Counted from the stretch's first letter, positions 34,472-43,805 are shown. The stretch is DNA of 56,919 bases from Bacillota bacterium (GCA_030705885.1 JAUZPN010000002.1:1-56919), one strand, 5' to 3'. Notes: a model not told the origin generated them from the sequence alone. Translations and numbers: made by a program.

Positions 34472-35698
34472 TTGAAATGTGAAATATTATGTGTAGGCAC
34501 AGAATTGCTGTTAGGTGATACTTTAAACACCAACTCACAATTTTTGGCTAAGGAATTATCCTTTTTAGGAATTGGTGTTTTTCATCAAAGTGTAGTAGGA
34601 GATAATCCAGAAAGAGTGAGGGAATCTCTTAAAGTCGCATTTGACAGGTCAGATATGGTTATAACTACTGGGGGATTAGGACCAACAAAAGATGATTTAA
34701 CAAAGGAAGAATGTGCAAAATTTTTTAATAAAAAATTAATTTTAAATGAAGAAGCATTATCAAGATTAAAAGCAATCTTTATTAAAAGAGGATTTGAATT
34801 AAGTGAAAGTAATATTAAGCAAGCTTATTTACCTGAAGGCTGTATACCAATGCAAAATAATAATGGAACAGCACCAGGCTGTATAATAACTGATAATAAT
34901 AAAACATTAATTATGCTTCCAGGACCTCCAAAGGAAGTTTATCCTATGTTTAAAGAAAGTGTAGTGCCTTATTTAAAAACATTGTCAAATGATGTTTTTG
35001 TTTCAAAGGTTCTTAGAGTATTTGGAATAGGAGAATCAAATGCAGCAGATAGAATTTCAAACCTTTTAGATAATGAAAATCCAACAGTTGCACCTTATGC
35101 AAAAGATAACGAAGTTATTTTTAGAATTACAGCAAAGTGTAAAAATGAAGATGAAGCTGCAATATTAATTAAACCAATAGAACAAGAAATAAGAGAAAAG
35201 CTTGGAGATTGTATTTATGGAGAAGGAGAAAAAACTTTAGAATATGTAGTAGGTGAACTTCTTGTAAATAATAATCTTACTATATCTGCTGCAGAATCAT
35301 GCACAGGTGGTTTAGTTTCAGGAAAACTTATAAATTACCCAGGAATATCATCAGCTTTTTTAGAGGGAGCTGTTACATATACTAATGAAGCAAAAATGAA
35401 AAGACTGAATGTAAAAAAGGAAACACTTGATAAATATGGTGCAGTTAGTGAACAGACAGCTAAAGAGATGGCAGAGGGTATTGCAAAAGCAGCTGGTACG
35501 GATATAGGAGTTTCAACTACAGGTATTGCAGGTCCTGGCGGCGGCAGTGATGAAAAGCCGGTTGGTTTAGTTTATATTGGAATATATTATAATAATGAAA
35601 CATATGTAAAAAAATTAAATCTATCAGGAAGCAGAGAGAAAATAAGAAACAGAGCAGTTATGGAAGTTTTAGATATGATAAGAAGGAAAATCAGTTAG
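34472..35698 (+). CDS. cinA: CinA-family nicotinamide-nucleotide amidohydrolase / competence-damage protein
   Basis: Product of 408 residues in two domains. The N-terminal MoCF-like domain (about 1-170) has ILCVGTELLLGDTLNTN, TTGGLGPTKDDLTKE and MLPGPPKEV, typical of the ADP-ribose-pyrophosphatase half. The C-terminal PncC domain (about 250-408) has SAAESCTGGLVSGKL, GVSTTGIAGPGGG and KPVGLVYIG, the NMN deamidase half that recycles pyridine nucleotides. The TTG at 34472 follows GGGAG by eight nt and starts exactly at the conserved sequence; the ATG at 34430 has no site. Confidence 0.92.
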   Translation: MKCEILCVGTELLLGDTLNTNSQFLAKELSFLGIGVFHQSVVGDNPERVRESLKVAFDRSDMVITTGGLGPTKDDLTKEECAKFFNKKLILNEEALSRLKAIFIKRGFELSESNIKQAYLPEGCIPMQNNNGTAPGCIITDNNKTLIMLPGPPKEVYPMFKESVVPYLKTLSNDVFVSKVLRVFGIGESNAADRISNLLDNENPTVAPYAKDNEVIFRITAKCKNEDEAAILIKPIEQEIREKLGDCIYGEGEKTLEYVVGELLVNNNLTISAAESCTGGLVSGKLINYPGISSAFLEGAVTYTNEAKMKRLNVKKETLDKYGAVSEQTAKEMAEGIAKAAGTDIGVSTTGIAGPGGGSDEKPVGLVYIGIYYNNETYVKKLNLSGSREKIRNRAVMEVLDMIRRKIS

Positions 35699-35761
35699 AA
35701 ATTAGCTTGTCACTATTTTTATTTATGGTTTTGCTGATAGCAGTATAGGTGGTTAATTAGT

Positions 35762-35863
35762 TATACTTTGTTCGTCACATTTAGTTCCACTTAATTTATA
35801 AATGATAGCGGAGAGAAGCTTCTTTTAAAAATTTAGTGGAACTTTGTGACCGAACATAGTATA
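35762..35863 (+). repeat. Promoter-bearing palindromic repeat, copy 4 (best preserved)
   Basis: A 102-nt element. The left end TATACTTTGTTCG-TCACA pairs with the right end TGTGACCGAACATAGTATA. AGTTCCACTtAATTT pairs with AAATTtAGTGGAACT. The centre matches copy 2 exactly over more than 30 nt. The right arm holds TGGAAC (35837-35842), 17 nt, TATATT (35860-35865). GTTC/GAAC here replaces CCTC/GAGG of copy 2, a compensatory change. It ends 33 nt before the exporter ATG. Confidence 0.75.
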
Positions 35864-35896
35864 TTAGCCACTTTTCATTATTGGGGGGTCAATTTT

Positions 35897-36520
35897 ATGA
35901 TGGCTGTTTTTTTAAAATCACTGATTATTGGATATTCAGGAGCTGTTATGCCGGGACCTATGCTTACATATACAATAGACAAAAGTATACAGCATGGTGC
36001 AAAGTCAGGTTTACTTGTATCTTTTGGGCATGCAGTTGTTGAACTGCTTTTAGTAATATTTTTATTTGTAGGAGCAGGAAAATACCTTACTATGAACATT
36101 TCTAAAACTATTATAGGAATAGTAGGCGGAATAATTTTAGCATATATGGGATTTGGCATGATAAAGGATGTATATCTTAATAAAATTTCTCTAAATATTG
36201 AGAAGAGCAAAGATACAAAGCAAGGAAGTATGCCTTTAGTAGGTGCTTTATTGAGTATATCTAACCCGTATTTTATCATTTGGTGGGCTGCAGTAGGTCT
36301 TGCACTAATAATGAGTTCTTATGCTTCTTTTGGAATTAAGGGCATTTTAGTGTTTTATGTTGGACACATTTTATCAGATATTTCATGGTTTACCCTGGTA
36401 TCTGTTCTTATAAGCAAAACACGCCGTTTAATTAATATAAAAGTATATAAGTGCATTATAATTTTTTTAGCAGGCTGCCTTATGTTTTTTGGAGTAAAAT
36501 TTTTTATTAGCAGTATATAA
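35897..36520 (+). CDS. LysE/RhtB-family amino acid exporter
   Basis: Integral membrane protein of 207 residues with about six TM segments. The family mark is IIGYSGAVMPGPMLTYTIDKSIQHGAKSG at the N-terminus (consensus PGP near residue 18), then GHAVVELLLV and SISNPYFIIWWAAVG. LysE proteins export amino acids or similar small molecules; the cargo is unknown. The ATG at 35897 has GGGGGG eight nt upstream. Its promoter is probably the right arm of the repeat element at 35762-35863. Confidence 0.85.
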   Translation: MMAVFLKSLIIGYSGAVMPGPMLTYTIDKSIQHGAKSGLLVSFGHAVVELLLVIFLFVGAGKYLTMNISKTIIGIVGGIILAYMGFGMIKDVYLNKISLNIEKSKDTKQGSMPLVGALLSISNPYFIIWWAAVGLALIMSSYASFGIKGILVFYVGHILSDISWFTLVSVLISKTRRLINIKVYKCIIIFLAGCLMFFGVKFFISSI

Positions 36521-36532
36521 TTTGTCGATGCA

Positions 36533-36577
36533 TTGACATAAGCTAAAAATCAAACTATAATTAATTAGAAATCTAAC
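36533..36577 (+). promoter_or_regulatory. Consensus promoter with palindromic operator, MarR gene
   Basis: TTGACA (36533-36538), 17-nt spacer, TATAAT (36556-36561), a perfect consensus. The palindrome TTAGA-AA-TCTAA (36565-36576) lies over the expected transcription start. The same sequence recurs before the ABC exporter at 37053, which suggests autorepression by the MarR protein encoded next. Confidence 0.7.
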
Positions 36578-36597
36578 AAATTTACAGAGGTATAAAT

Positions 36598-37029
36598 ATG
36601 GATGGGGAAAGACGCATAGGAAGAGAAGCTATAATTTTTGCTAATAGAATCCACAGGACAATAGATAAGGAAACCTCAAAATATGGTGTGACAGGTGTTC
36701 AAGGAAGAATACTTGGTTATATATATCGTGAGTCTGATAAAAGGAATGTATTTCAAAAAAATATTGAGCAAGAGCTTGATATTAGGCGTTCTTCTGTAAC
36801 TAGCGTTCTTCAGCTAATGGAGAAAAATGGACTAATTAATAGAATAAGTGTCTGCGAAGATGGAAGGCTTAAGAAATTAATACTTACAGAAAAAGGTCTA
36901 GAAACTCATTATAAGGTTCGAGCATGTATTGATAAGATAGAAGAATCTTTTAGGAATCAGCTTAGCATTGATGAATTTAATATGTTAATATCACTAATAG
37001 AAAGGTTATCTAAAAAAATTGCGGAATAA
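36598..37029 (+). CDS. MarR-family repressor of the adjacent ABC exporter
   Basis: Product of 143 residues. The winged helix shows NIEQELDIRRSSVTSVLQLMEKNGLI (about 55-82), the wing SVCEDGRLKKLILTEKG and a C-terminal dimer helix. The ribosome binding site is AGAGG. The identical palindrome GTTAGAAATCTAAC occurs 20-30 nt before this gene and again directly before the exporter gene, so it probably binds both and senses a drug or metabolite that the exporter removes. Confidence 0.87.
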   Translation: MDGERRIGREAIIFANRIHRTIDKETSKYGVTGVQGRILGYIYRESDKRNVFQKNIEQELDIRRSSVTSVLQLMEKNGLINRISVCEDGRLKKLILTEKGLETHYKVRACIDKIEESFRNQLSIDEFNMLISLIERLSKKIAE

Positions 37030-37052
37030 ATGCAATTTTTTTTAAAATAATG

Positions 37053-37066
37053 GTTAGAAATCTAAC
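37053..37066 (+). promoter_or_regulatory. Operator before the ABC exporter genes
   Basis: GTTAGAAATCTAAC is a 14-nt near-perfect palindrome (only the central AA is unpaired) that repeats the site at 36565. It lies immediately upstream of the GGGAGG site of the first exporter gene. Its presence inside the longer open frame from 37050 supports the later start at 37083. Confidence 0.6.
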
Positions 37067-37082
37067 AAAAGGGAGGAAATCT

Positions 37083-38822
37083 ATGATTAAAAAATTAACA
37101 AGTTACATAGGAGAATTTAAAAAAGATACAATTATAACTCCTATAATCGTTGCCTTAGAATCAATAATGGAGATGATAATACCATTATTGATGGGGTATA
37201 TCATTGATAAGGGATTAGAGAAAGGAGATATGAAATATGTCTGTACTGTTGGAGCAGTAATGGTAATACTGGCATTTTTATCACTTTTCTGCGGTATATT
37301 ATCAGGTAAATATGCGGCTAGAGCATCTACTGGTTTTGCAAGGAATTTAAGAAAATCAATGTTTTATAACATACAGGAATATTCCTTTTCTAATATAGAA
37401 GAGTATTCTACAGCTGGACTTATAACAAGACTTACTACAGATATAACAAATGTTCAAAATGCATTTCAAATGATTATAAGAATGTGTGTAAAAGCACCAT
37501 TTATTATGATTTCTGCTGTTGTTATGAGCTTTTGTATTAATGCAAAATTAGCACTTATCTTTTTAGGGTCTATTATTTTTTTAGGAGTTATACTTTATTT
37601 TGTCATGACTTCAGCACATCCATATTTTATGGAAGTATTCAGAAAATATGATGATTTAAATGCAAGTGTACAGGAAAATTTAACATCAATACGTACAGTA
37701 AAGGCATATGTAAGGGAAGAGTATGAAACAAGTAAGTTTTATAAAGCTTCTGAAAATGTATATAAACTTTTTTTAAGAGCTGAAAAATTAATTATAATTA
37801 ATGCACCAGCAATGCAATTTACAGTTTATACCTGCATATTGCTACTTTCTTGGCTTGGAGCAAAGATGATTTTATCAGGTACAATGACAACTGGTCAATT
37901 AATGAGTTTTTTTACATATACAACTAGTATATTTTTATCTCTTATGTTTATTTCTATGGTACTTGTAATGGTTATTATGTCAAAATCATCAGCTGAAAGA
38001 ATTATACAGGTTTTAGATGAGAAAAGTGATTTAAAAAATTGTAAAAATCCGATTTATGAAGTAAGGAATGGATCTATTACATTTAATGATGTTAATTTCT
38101 CATATAATAATAATGTGGACAACTGTGTTCTTGAAAATATAAATATTAGGATCAATTCAGGTGAAACTATAGGTGTAATAGGTGAAACGGGAAGTGCTAA
38201 ATCTACATTAGTCCAGCTTATTCCAAGGTTATATGATACTACAAATGGAATTGTAGAGGTTGGTGGAATTGATGTAAGAAACTATGATATACAAACTCTT
38301 AGAAATGCAGTTTCAATGGTGCTTCAAAAAAATGTATTATTTTCTGGTACCATAAAAGAAAATTTAAGATGGGGAAATAAGGATGCTTCTGATGAAGATA
38401 TTATTGATGCATGCAAACAATCAAGTGCGGATGAATTCATAGAAAATCTGTCTGATAAATATGATACTTATATAGAACAGGGTGGAACTAATGTATCAGG
38501 CGGTCAGAAGCAAAGATTATGTATTGCAAGAGCATTACTTAAGAAACCTAAAATATTAATTTTAGATGATTCTACAAGTGCAGTTGATACAAGAACAGAT
38601 GCGCTGATCAGAAAAGCATTTAAGGAAACAATACCAGACACTACAAAAATTATTATTGCACAGCGTATTTCATCTGTACAGGAAGCAGACAAGATTGTTG
38701 TATTAAATGATGGAAAAATTAATGGATTTGGAACTCATGAAGAGCTTCTAAAAACAAATGATATATATCGTGAAGTTTATGAGTCTCAAGTGAAAGGAGC
38801 TGATAATAATGAGTCAAGATAA
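37083..38822 (+). CDS. Heterodimeric ABC exporter subunit with a degenerate ATP site
   Basis: Half-transporter of 579 residues. Six TM segments (about 15-300) form a type IV exporter domain, followed by a nucleotide-binding domain. Walker A is GETGSAKST (Ala where Gly is usual), the signature VSGGQKQRL and Walker B LILDDSTSAVD, with Asp replacing the catalytic Glu. This is the degenerate site expected of one half of a heterodimer such as LmrC or YheI. ATG 37083 has GGGAGG. It overlaps the partner gene by 14 nt. A multidrug role is likely given the MarR control. Confidence 0.88.
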   Translation: MIKKLTSYIGEFKKDTIITPIIVALESIMEMIIPLLMGYIIDKGLEKGDMKYVCTVGAVMVILAFLSLFCGILSGKYAARASTGFARNLRKSMFYNIQEYSFSNIEEYSTAGLITRLTTDITNVQNAFQMIIRMCVKAPFIMISAVVMSFCINAKLALIFLGSIIFLGVILYFVMTSAHPYFMEVFRKYDDLNASVQENLTSIRTVKAYVREEYETSKFYKASENVYKLFLRAEKLIIINAPAMQFTVYTCILLLSWLGAKMILSGTMTTGQLMSFFTYTTSIFLSLMFISMVLVMVIMSKSSAERIIQVLDEKSDLKNCKNPIYEVRNGSITFNDVNFSYNNNVDNCVLENINIRINSGETIGVIGETGSAKSTLVQLIPRLYDTTNGIVEVGGIDVRNYDIQTLRNAVSMVLQKNVLFSGTIKENLRWGNKDASDEDIIDACKQSSADEFIENLSDKYDTYIEQGGTNVSGGQKQRLCIARALLKKPKILILDDSTSAVDTRTDALIRKAFKETIPDTTKIIIAQRISSVQEADKIVVLNDGKINGFGTHEELLKTNDIYREVYESQVKGADNNESR

Positions 38823-40737
38823 TAAAGTTAGGGTTGTAAAAGGACCAGGATTACGTACTCAAGGTCATGTTAAGCCTACAAAAGATTCGCTAAAAACCTT
38901 GCTAAGGCTTATATTATACATATTTAATGAATATAAATTATTATTTTTAATTGTATTTGTAATGATTATTATAAGTTCTCTTGCTAATGTTATTGGTATA
39001 TTATTTATAAAAAAGCTAATTGATGATTATATATCACCACTCATACATAAATCTGCACCAGATTTTGGACCATTACTTAAAATGATAGGTTCTATGGCAG
39101 TTATTTATTATATTGGAGTATTATCCACATATATATACAGCCGTATTATGATTGTTGTATGTCAGGGTTCGCTCAAAAGAATGAGAGATAGTATGTTTTC
39201 TCATATGGAAGGCCTATCTATTAAATTTTTTGATACACATGCTCATGGAGATTTGATGAGCCTTTATACAAATGATACAGATACATTGAGGCAGATGATA
39301 AGCCAGGGTATACCTCAGTTATTAACTGCAATTATTACTGTAATTGGTGTATTTGTTTCGATGATATATTTAAGCTTACCATTAGCAGGAATTGAAGTTA
39401 TAATAATAATTGTAATACTTCAAGTAACCAAAGTTATTGGAGGGAAAAGTGGACAATACTTTGATTCTCAGCAAAAAGATCTAGGTACATTAAATGGATA
39501 TATTGAAGAACTGATGGAAGGACAAAAAGTTGTTAAGGTATTCTGTCATGAAGATGAAGCAAAGATTGATTTTGATAAGTTAAATAATCAGCTTTGTAAC
39601 AGTGCAAATAAGGCAAATTTCTATGCAAATATTATGATGCCTATTATGGGCAACATTGGATATTTAAATTATGTTGCAGTTGCAATAGTTGGGTCGCTTC
39701 TTGCTATTTCAGGATTTGAAGGTTTTACTGTTGGTGCACTTGCATCATTTCTACAATTAACTAGAACCTTTAGTCAAACCATAAATCAAATGTCTCAGCA
39801 GTTTAACTTTGTTTTCACAGCATTATCAGGAGCAGGACGTGTATTTAAGCTTGTTGATGAAGAAAAGGAAACAGATAATGGTTATGTATCTTTAGTCAAT
39901 GCAAAGGAAAATGAAAAAGGTGAATTAACAGAAACAAAAGAACATACAGGAATGTGGGCATGGAAGCATCCACATAGCGATGGTACAGTTACCTATACAA
40001 AGCTTCTTGGCGAGGTAGTTTTTGATGATGTAGATTTTGGTTATAACAATGAAAAAATTATACTGCACAACATAAAACTTTATGCAAAACCAGGGCAAAA
40101 AATAGCCTTTGTGGGTGCTACTGGTGCAGGAAAAACTACCATCACAAATTTAATCAATCGTTTTTATGATATTCAGGATGGAAAGATAAGATATGACAGC
40201 ATTAATATCAATAAAATTAAGAAAAGTGATTTAAGAAACTCTCTTGGAATAGTGCTGCAGGATCCTCATCTATTTACAGGCACCATAGCAGACAATATCA
40301 GATATGGAAAGCTTGATGCAACTGATGAAGAGGTAATTGCTGCAGCAAAACTTGCTAATGCACATGGATTTATAAAACATCTGCCAAAGGGATATGATAC
40401 AGTTATAACTGGTGATGGCGGAAATCTTTCACAAGGACAGAGGCAGCTTTTGACTATTGCAAGAGCAGCTATTTCAGATCCTCCAGTTTTAATACTTGAT
40501 GAAGCAACATCAAGCATTGATACAAGAACAGAAATTATTGTTCAGGAAGGAATGGACAGACTTATGAAAGGAAGGACAGTATTTGTAATTGCACATAGAC
40601 TTTCTACAGTTAAAAATTCAGATGTAATCATGGTGTTAGATCAAGGCAGAATTATTGAAAGAGGAAGCCATGATGATTTAATTAGCCAAAGAGGTAAATA
40701 TTATCAGTTGTACACAGGAGCGTTTGAATTGTCGTAA
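38809..40737 (+). CDS. Heterodimeric ABC exporter subunit with a canonical ATP site
   Basis: Half-transporter of 642 residues. An N-terminal extension of about 35 residues precedes six TM segments (about 45-340). Residues 360-400 form an extra loop (KENEKGELTETKEHTGMWAW) before the nucleotide-binding domain. Walker A is GATGAGKTT, the signature LSQGQRQLL and Walker B LILDEATSSID, with catalytic Glu intact. With its partner it makes one active and one inactive ATP site, as in LmrCD, TM287/288 and YheIH. AAAGGAG lies in the end of the preceding gene. Confidence 0.9.
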   Translation: MSQDNKVRVVKGPGLRTQGHVKPTKDSLKTLLRLILYIFNEYKLLFLIVFVMIIISSLANVIGILFIKKLIDDYISPLIHKSAPDFGPLLKMIGSMAVIYYIGVLSTYIYSRIMIVVCQGSLKRMRDSMFSHMEGLSIKFFDTHAHGDLMSLYTNDTDTLRQMISQGIPQLLTAIITVIGVFVSMIYLSLPLAGIEVIIIIVILQVTKVIGGKSGQYFDSQQKDLGTLNGYIEELMEGQKVVKVFCHEDEAKIDFDKLNNQLCNSANKANFYANIMMPIMGNIGYLNYVAVAIVGSLLAISGFEGFTVGALASFLQLTRTFSQTINQMSQQFNFVFTALSGAGRVFKLVDEEKETDNGYVSLVNAKENEKGELTETKEHTGMWAWKHPHSDGTVTYTKLLGEVVFDDVDFGYNNEKIILHNIKLYAKPGQKIAFVGATGAGKTTITNLINRFYDIQDGKIRYDSININKIKKSDLRNSLGIVLQDPHLFTGTIADNIRYGKLDATDEEVIAAAKLANAHGFIKHLPKGYDTVITGDGGNLSQGQRQLLTIARAAISDPPVLILDEATSSIDTRTEIIVQEGMDRLMKGRTVFVIAHRLSTVKNSDVIMVLDQGRIIERGSHDDLISQRGKYYQLYTGAFELS

Positions 40738-40774
40738 ATATAAGGAAAAAATTATAGTTAGAGGTGATATTTAA

Positions 40775-41629
40775 ATGAATTTCAATAGAAAAGAATATTT
40801 AAAAAATATAGCTAATGAAACTTTAGATATAATTAATAAAGGTTACTATATAAATAATCTTAATCAAAAAATAGATGTTCGAGAATTAATAGATAAAGCA
40901 ATAGAAAACTCAGAATTAATAGAAAATGAAAACTTAATTGAACAAGACAATACAAGTTATTTAGAAAAAAGTAATATTAAAAATATCACTGCTATAAATT
41001 CAGCTACAATAAACACCATAATTGAATTAAGAAAAAAAGATATTAAGGGAAATATAATTGCTCTTAATTTTGCTTCAGCTAAGAATCCAGGAGGAGGATT
41101 TCTGAATGGCTCTAGTGCTCAAGAAGAAAGCATCGCTAGATCTTCTGCACTATATCCATGTCTTTTGAGTCAAAAGAAGTTTTATGAGTTTCATAAGAAG
41201 CAAGGAAGCCCGCTATATTCGCATAAAATGATATATTCACCAGATGTTCCGATTTTTAGAGATGATAATGGTAAATTGCTTTCTGAACCTATACTTTGTT
41301 CTTTTATAACATCACCTGCTGTAAATGCTAAAGTAGCAAGAGATAGAGGAATCAATGAAAATGAAATAAGAAAAAATATGGACATAAGGATTAATAAAAT
41401 ATTGGATTTAGCTTTAAATAAGAAACCAAGTGCTATCATACTTGGGGCATTTGGATGTGGAGTATTTGGAAATAATCCAAGGGATGTTGCAGATATATTT
41501 GCATCACAACTTGTGAGAAAAGTTGATAAAATCAAAGATACAGAAATTATTTTTTCAATATATGATAGAAATGGAGAGGTAGTAAATATTTTCAGTCAGG
41601 AATTTAGAAAATATTTTAGACAGCAGTAA
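40775..41629 (+). CDS. Bacterial-type poly(ADP-ribose) glycohydrolase (TIGR02452 family)
   Basis: Soluble protein of 284 residues with a macrodomain-like fold. The PARG signature is present: NFASAKNPGGGFLNGSSAQEES, with the GGG loop followed by QEE, catalytic Glu near residue 119. Other marks are YSPDVPIFRD, ITSPAVNAK and ILGAFGCGVFGNNP. The family removes ADP-ribose from proteins or nucleic acids. GAGGTG precedes the ATG, 37 nt after the exporter gene. It may reverse endogenous or toxin-derived ADP-ribosylation; no ADP-ribosyltransferase is visible in the window. Confidence 0.87.
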   Translation: MNFNRKEYLKNIANETLDIINKGYYINNLNQKIDVRELIDKAIENSELIENENLIEQDNTSYLEKSNIKNITAINSATINTIIELRKKDIKGNIIALNFASAKNPGGGFLNGSSAQEESIARSSALYPCLLSQKKFYEFHKKQGSPLYSHKMIYSPDVPIFRDDNGKLLSEPILCSFITSPAVNAKVARDRGINENEIRKNMDIRINKILDLALNKKPSAIILGAFGCGVFGNNPRDVADIFASQLVRKVDKIKDTEIIFSIYDRNGEVVNIFSQEFRKYFRQQ

Positions 41630-41670
41630 TAAAGAAAATTCTTTATTTTTTATAGTATGTGATATTATCA

Positions 41671-41703
41671 AAATAGATGGACAATGCTCGTCCATCTATT
41701 TTT
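41671..41703. terminator. Bidirectional terminator between PARG and rhamnogalacturonan lyase
   Basis: AAATAGATGGAC and GTCCATCTATTT form a perfect 12-bp stem with a 7-nt loop, with T-rich tracts on both strands. A second small hairpin (AATAAAGAA and TTCTTTATT, then TTTTTT) lies at 41628-41652 just after the PARG stop. Confidence 0.85.
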
Positions 41704-41732
41704 AATATACTAAGTTTTATTTAGAAGTTGTA

Positions 41733-43805
41733 TTATTTAGTAGTAGGATAATAAATATTCGGAGTTGGAATGCTTGTTGTGTCTGTTCCTAAGTAGAAGC
41801 CTGTATGTGGAGGTTGATTGTAAGCTACATTCTGCCATGCAATACCTAATCTATAAGTAGGATCATGCATAAGTGTATACATACGTGTATTTGTTAAACT
41901 TGTAGTTGTATATATATGCAGTGCAGAACTATCAGTTGTCTTCCAGATTACTTCTTCTCTCCAGTCTCCAAAAATATCTGCCTGCAAACAAGGTGTAGCT
42001 TTTGTAGAATTATTTGCTGAACATTCACTAGCTGTAAGTATAATATTTGCTGTGCTGGTTTTATAATCCCATTTTGAGATGCTGTTTCCATCGAGAAGTT
42101 CACGGCTTAAATCACCATCCCACCATATTGCAAAGTTTATTGAAGGACGGCTGTTAGTTATAACATTTCCTTTGCAGTCAAATAGTGAACTTTGACCTGT
42201 TGACCACATTTCTTCTCCCTTATGTGTAGGGTCTATATCTGCACATAATCCTCTGCCTACATCCTTAGATGCATCTACTTTCCAAAGAATTTTTCCAGTT
42301 TGAGCATCATGTAATTCAGTACTAGGTATGCCTTCATGAACATCAAATACTTCAAGTCCAGGATGGTCTGGATCTAAATCACCTAAGTGCATAGCATCTC
42401 CATGACCTAAACCTGTTGTATACATTCCTTTACCGTTATCATCAATGGCACATGCACCATAAACTATTTCGTCTTTACCATCATTATCAATATCACCTGC
42501 ACTTAAATTGTGGTTTCCTTGACCTGCATATGATGAATTACCAGAATCATTTGAATCAAACCTCCACAATTTAGTAAGGGTTCCGTTTCTCCAGTTATAT
42601 GCTGTTAATACTGTTCTTGTATAGTATCCACGACACATAACTATACTTGGATGCAGCCCATCAAGGTATGCTATACATGCAAGGAAACGGTCAACACGAT
42701 TGCCATATTTGTCTCCCCATGATGAAACAGTTCCCCTTGGAGGATCATAGTCAGTAGTATTAAGTGCTTTGCCTGTTTTTCCTTCAAATATAGTAAAATA
42801 TTCAGGTCCGCTTAATATATATCCAGAGCTGTTACGATAATCAGCATAAGCATTTCCAATAACTTTTCCTGTGCTGTCTACAGTACCATCTGCAGTTTTG
42901 CAGGCAATTTCAGCCTTTCCGTCACCATCCAAGTCATAAACCATGAATTGAGTATAGTGAGCACCTGCACGAATATTTTTTCCTAAATCTATTCTCCATA
43001 ATTTTGTGCCATCTAATTTATAAGCATCAAGATAAACATTTCCAGTGTATCCACTCTGTGAGTTGTCTTTAGAATTTGATGGATCCCATTTTACTATAAG
43101 TTCATATTGCCCATCACCATCAACATCACCTACACTCATATCATTTGCACTGTAAGTATAGCTTACATTATCAGGTGTTGTACCTCCCTGAGGTTTTTGA
43201 AGAGCAACTGAAAGGTAATTGTTATCTATTACTTTTACTGGTGTTGATTTTACCTGTTCAATATTATTTACAATAGCACTTACTGTATATGTTGATGATG
43301 TTGTTCCTGAAGTGTCAATAAAATTACTTGTAGTTATTGGAGAGGTATTAATTTTTACATTGTCACGATATAAGTTAAAATTAACACCATTAAATTCAGT
43401 ACCTAAGATACGCCAGCTTACAAATACCCCATTATCTACTTTAACAGCAGTAACCCCTCTGTCAAGTTTCTCCATCTGACGAGCATTTGGATCAGGTTCA
43501 GGAATTTTATTTACAATCCTTTGAAGCAAAAGATTTCTTAGAAGTGTTTTATCATTATTGTCTATTACTCCATTTCCATCTAAATCAAGTGCAGCAAGAT
43601 AATTATCAATAGGAAATCTGCTAAGTGTACCATTTGTATATCGTGAAACAAGTAAATAATCTAATACATTTAACCTTCCATCACCATTAGCATCACCAAC
43701 TATTTGAGTTGAAGATGCAAATACTGGAAATATTCCAAAGATAGATGACAGAGTAAAAAATACAGCAGTCATCATAATTGAAAATTTCCGAAGTCGTTTT
43801 TTCAT
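41733..43805 (-). CDS. PL11 rhamnogalacturonan lyase with N-terminal dockerin
   Basis: Secreted enzyme of 690 residues. A signal peptide (about 1-31, ending VFASS) is followed at once by a type I dockerin with two calcium loops: GDANGDGRLNVLDYLLVSRY (about 37-56) and LDLDGNGVIDNNDKTLLRN (about 72-90). After a short linker the rest (about 108-690) is a family 11 polysaccharide lyase, an eight-bladed propeller that cleaves the rhamnogalacturonan I backbone of pectin. Dockerins sit at the C-terminus in most such enzymes; here it is N-terminal. It should attach to a cellulosomal scaffoldin not encoded in the window. The gene diverges from the GH74 gene. Confidence 0.9.
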   Translation of the reverse strand: MKKRLRKFSIMMTAVFFTLSSIFGIFPVFASSTQIVGDANGDGRLNVLDYLLVSRYTNGTLSRFPIDNYLAALDLDGNGVIDNNDKTLLRNLLLQRIVNKIPEPDPNARQMEKLDRGVTAVKVDNGVFVSWRILGTEFNGVNFNLYRDNVKINTSPITTSNFIDTSGTTSSTYTVSAIVNNIEQVKSTPVKVIDNNYLSVALQKPQGGTTPDNVSYTYSANDMSVGDVDGDGQYELIVKWDPSNSKDNSQSGYTGNVYLDAYKLDGTKLWRIDLGKNIRAGAHYTQFMVYDLDGDGKAEIACKTADGTVDSTGKVIGNAYADYRNSSGYILSGPEYFTIFEGKTGKALNTTDYDPPRGTVSSWGDKYGNRVDRFLACIAYLDGLHPSIVMCRGYYTRTVLTAYNWRNGTLTKLWRFDSNDSGNSSYAGQGNHNLSAGDIDNDGKDEIVYGACAIDDNGKGMYTTGLGHGDAMHLGDLDPDHPGLEVFDVHEGIPSTELHDAQTGKILWKVDASKDVGRGLCADIDPTHKGEEMWSTGQSSLFDCKGNVITNSRPSINFAIWWDGDLSRELLDGNSISKWDYKTSTANIILTASECSANNSTKATPCLQADIFGDWREEVIWKTTDSSALHIYTTTSLTNTRMYTLMHDPTYRLGIAWQNVAYNQPPHTGFYLGTDTTSIPTPNIYYPTTK

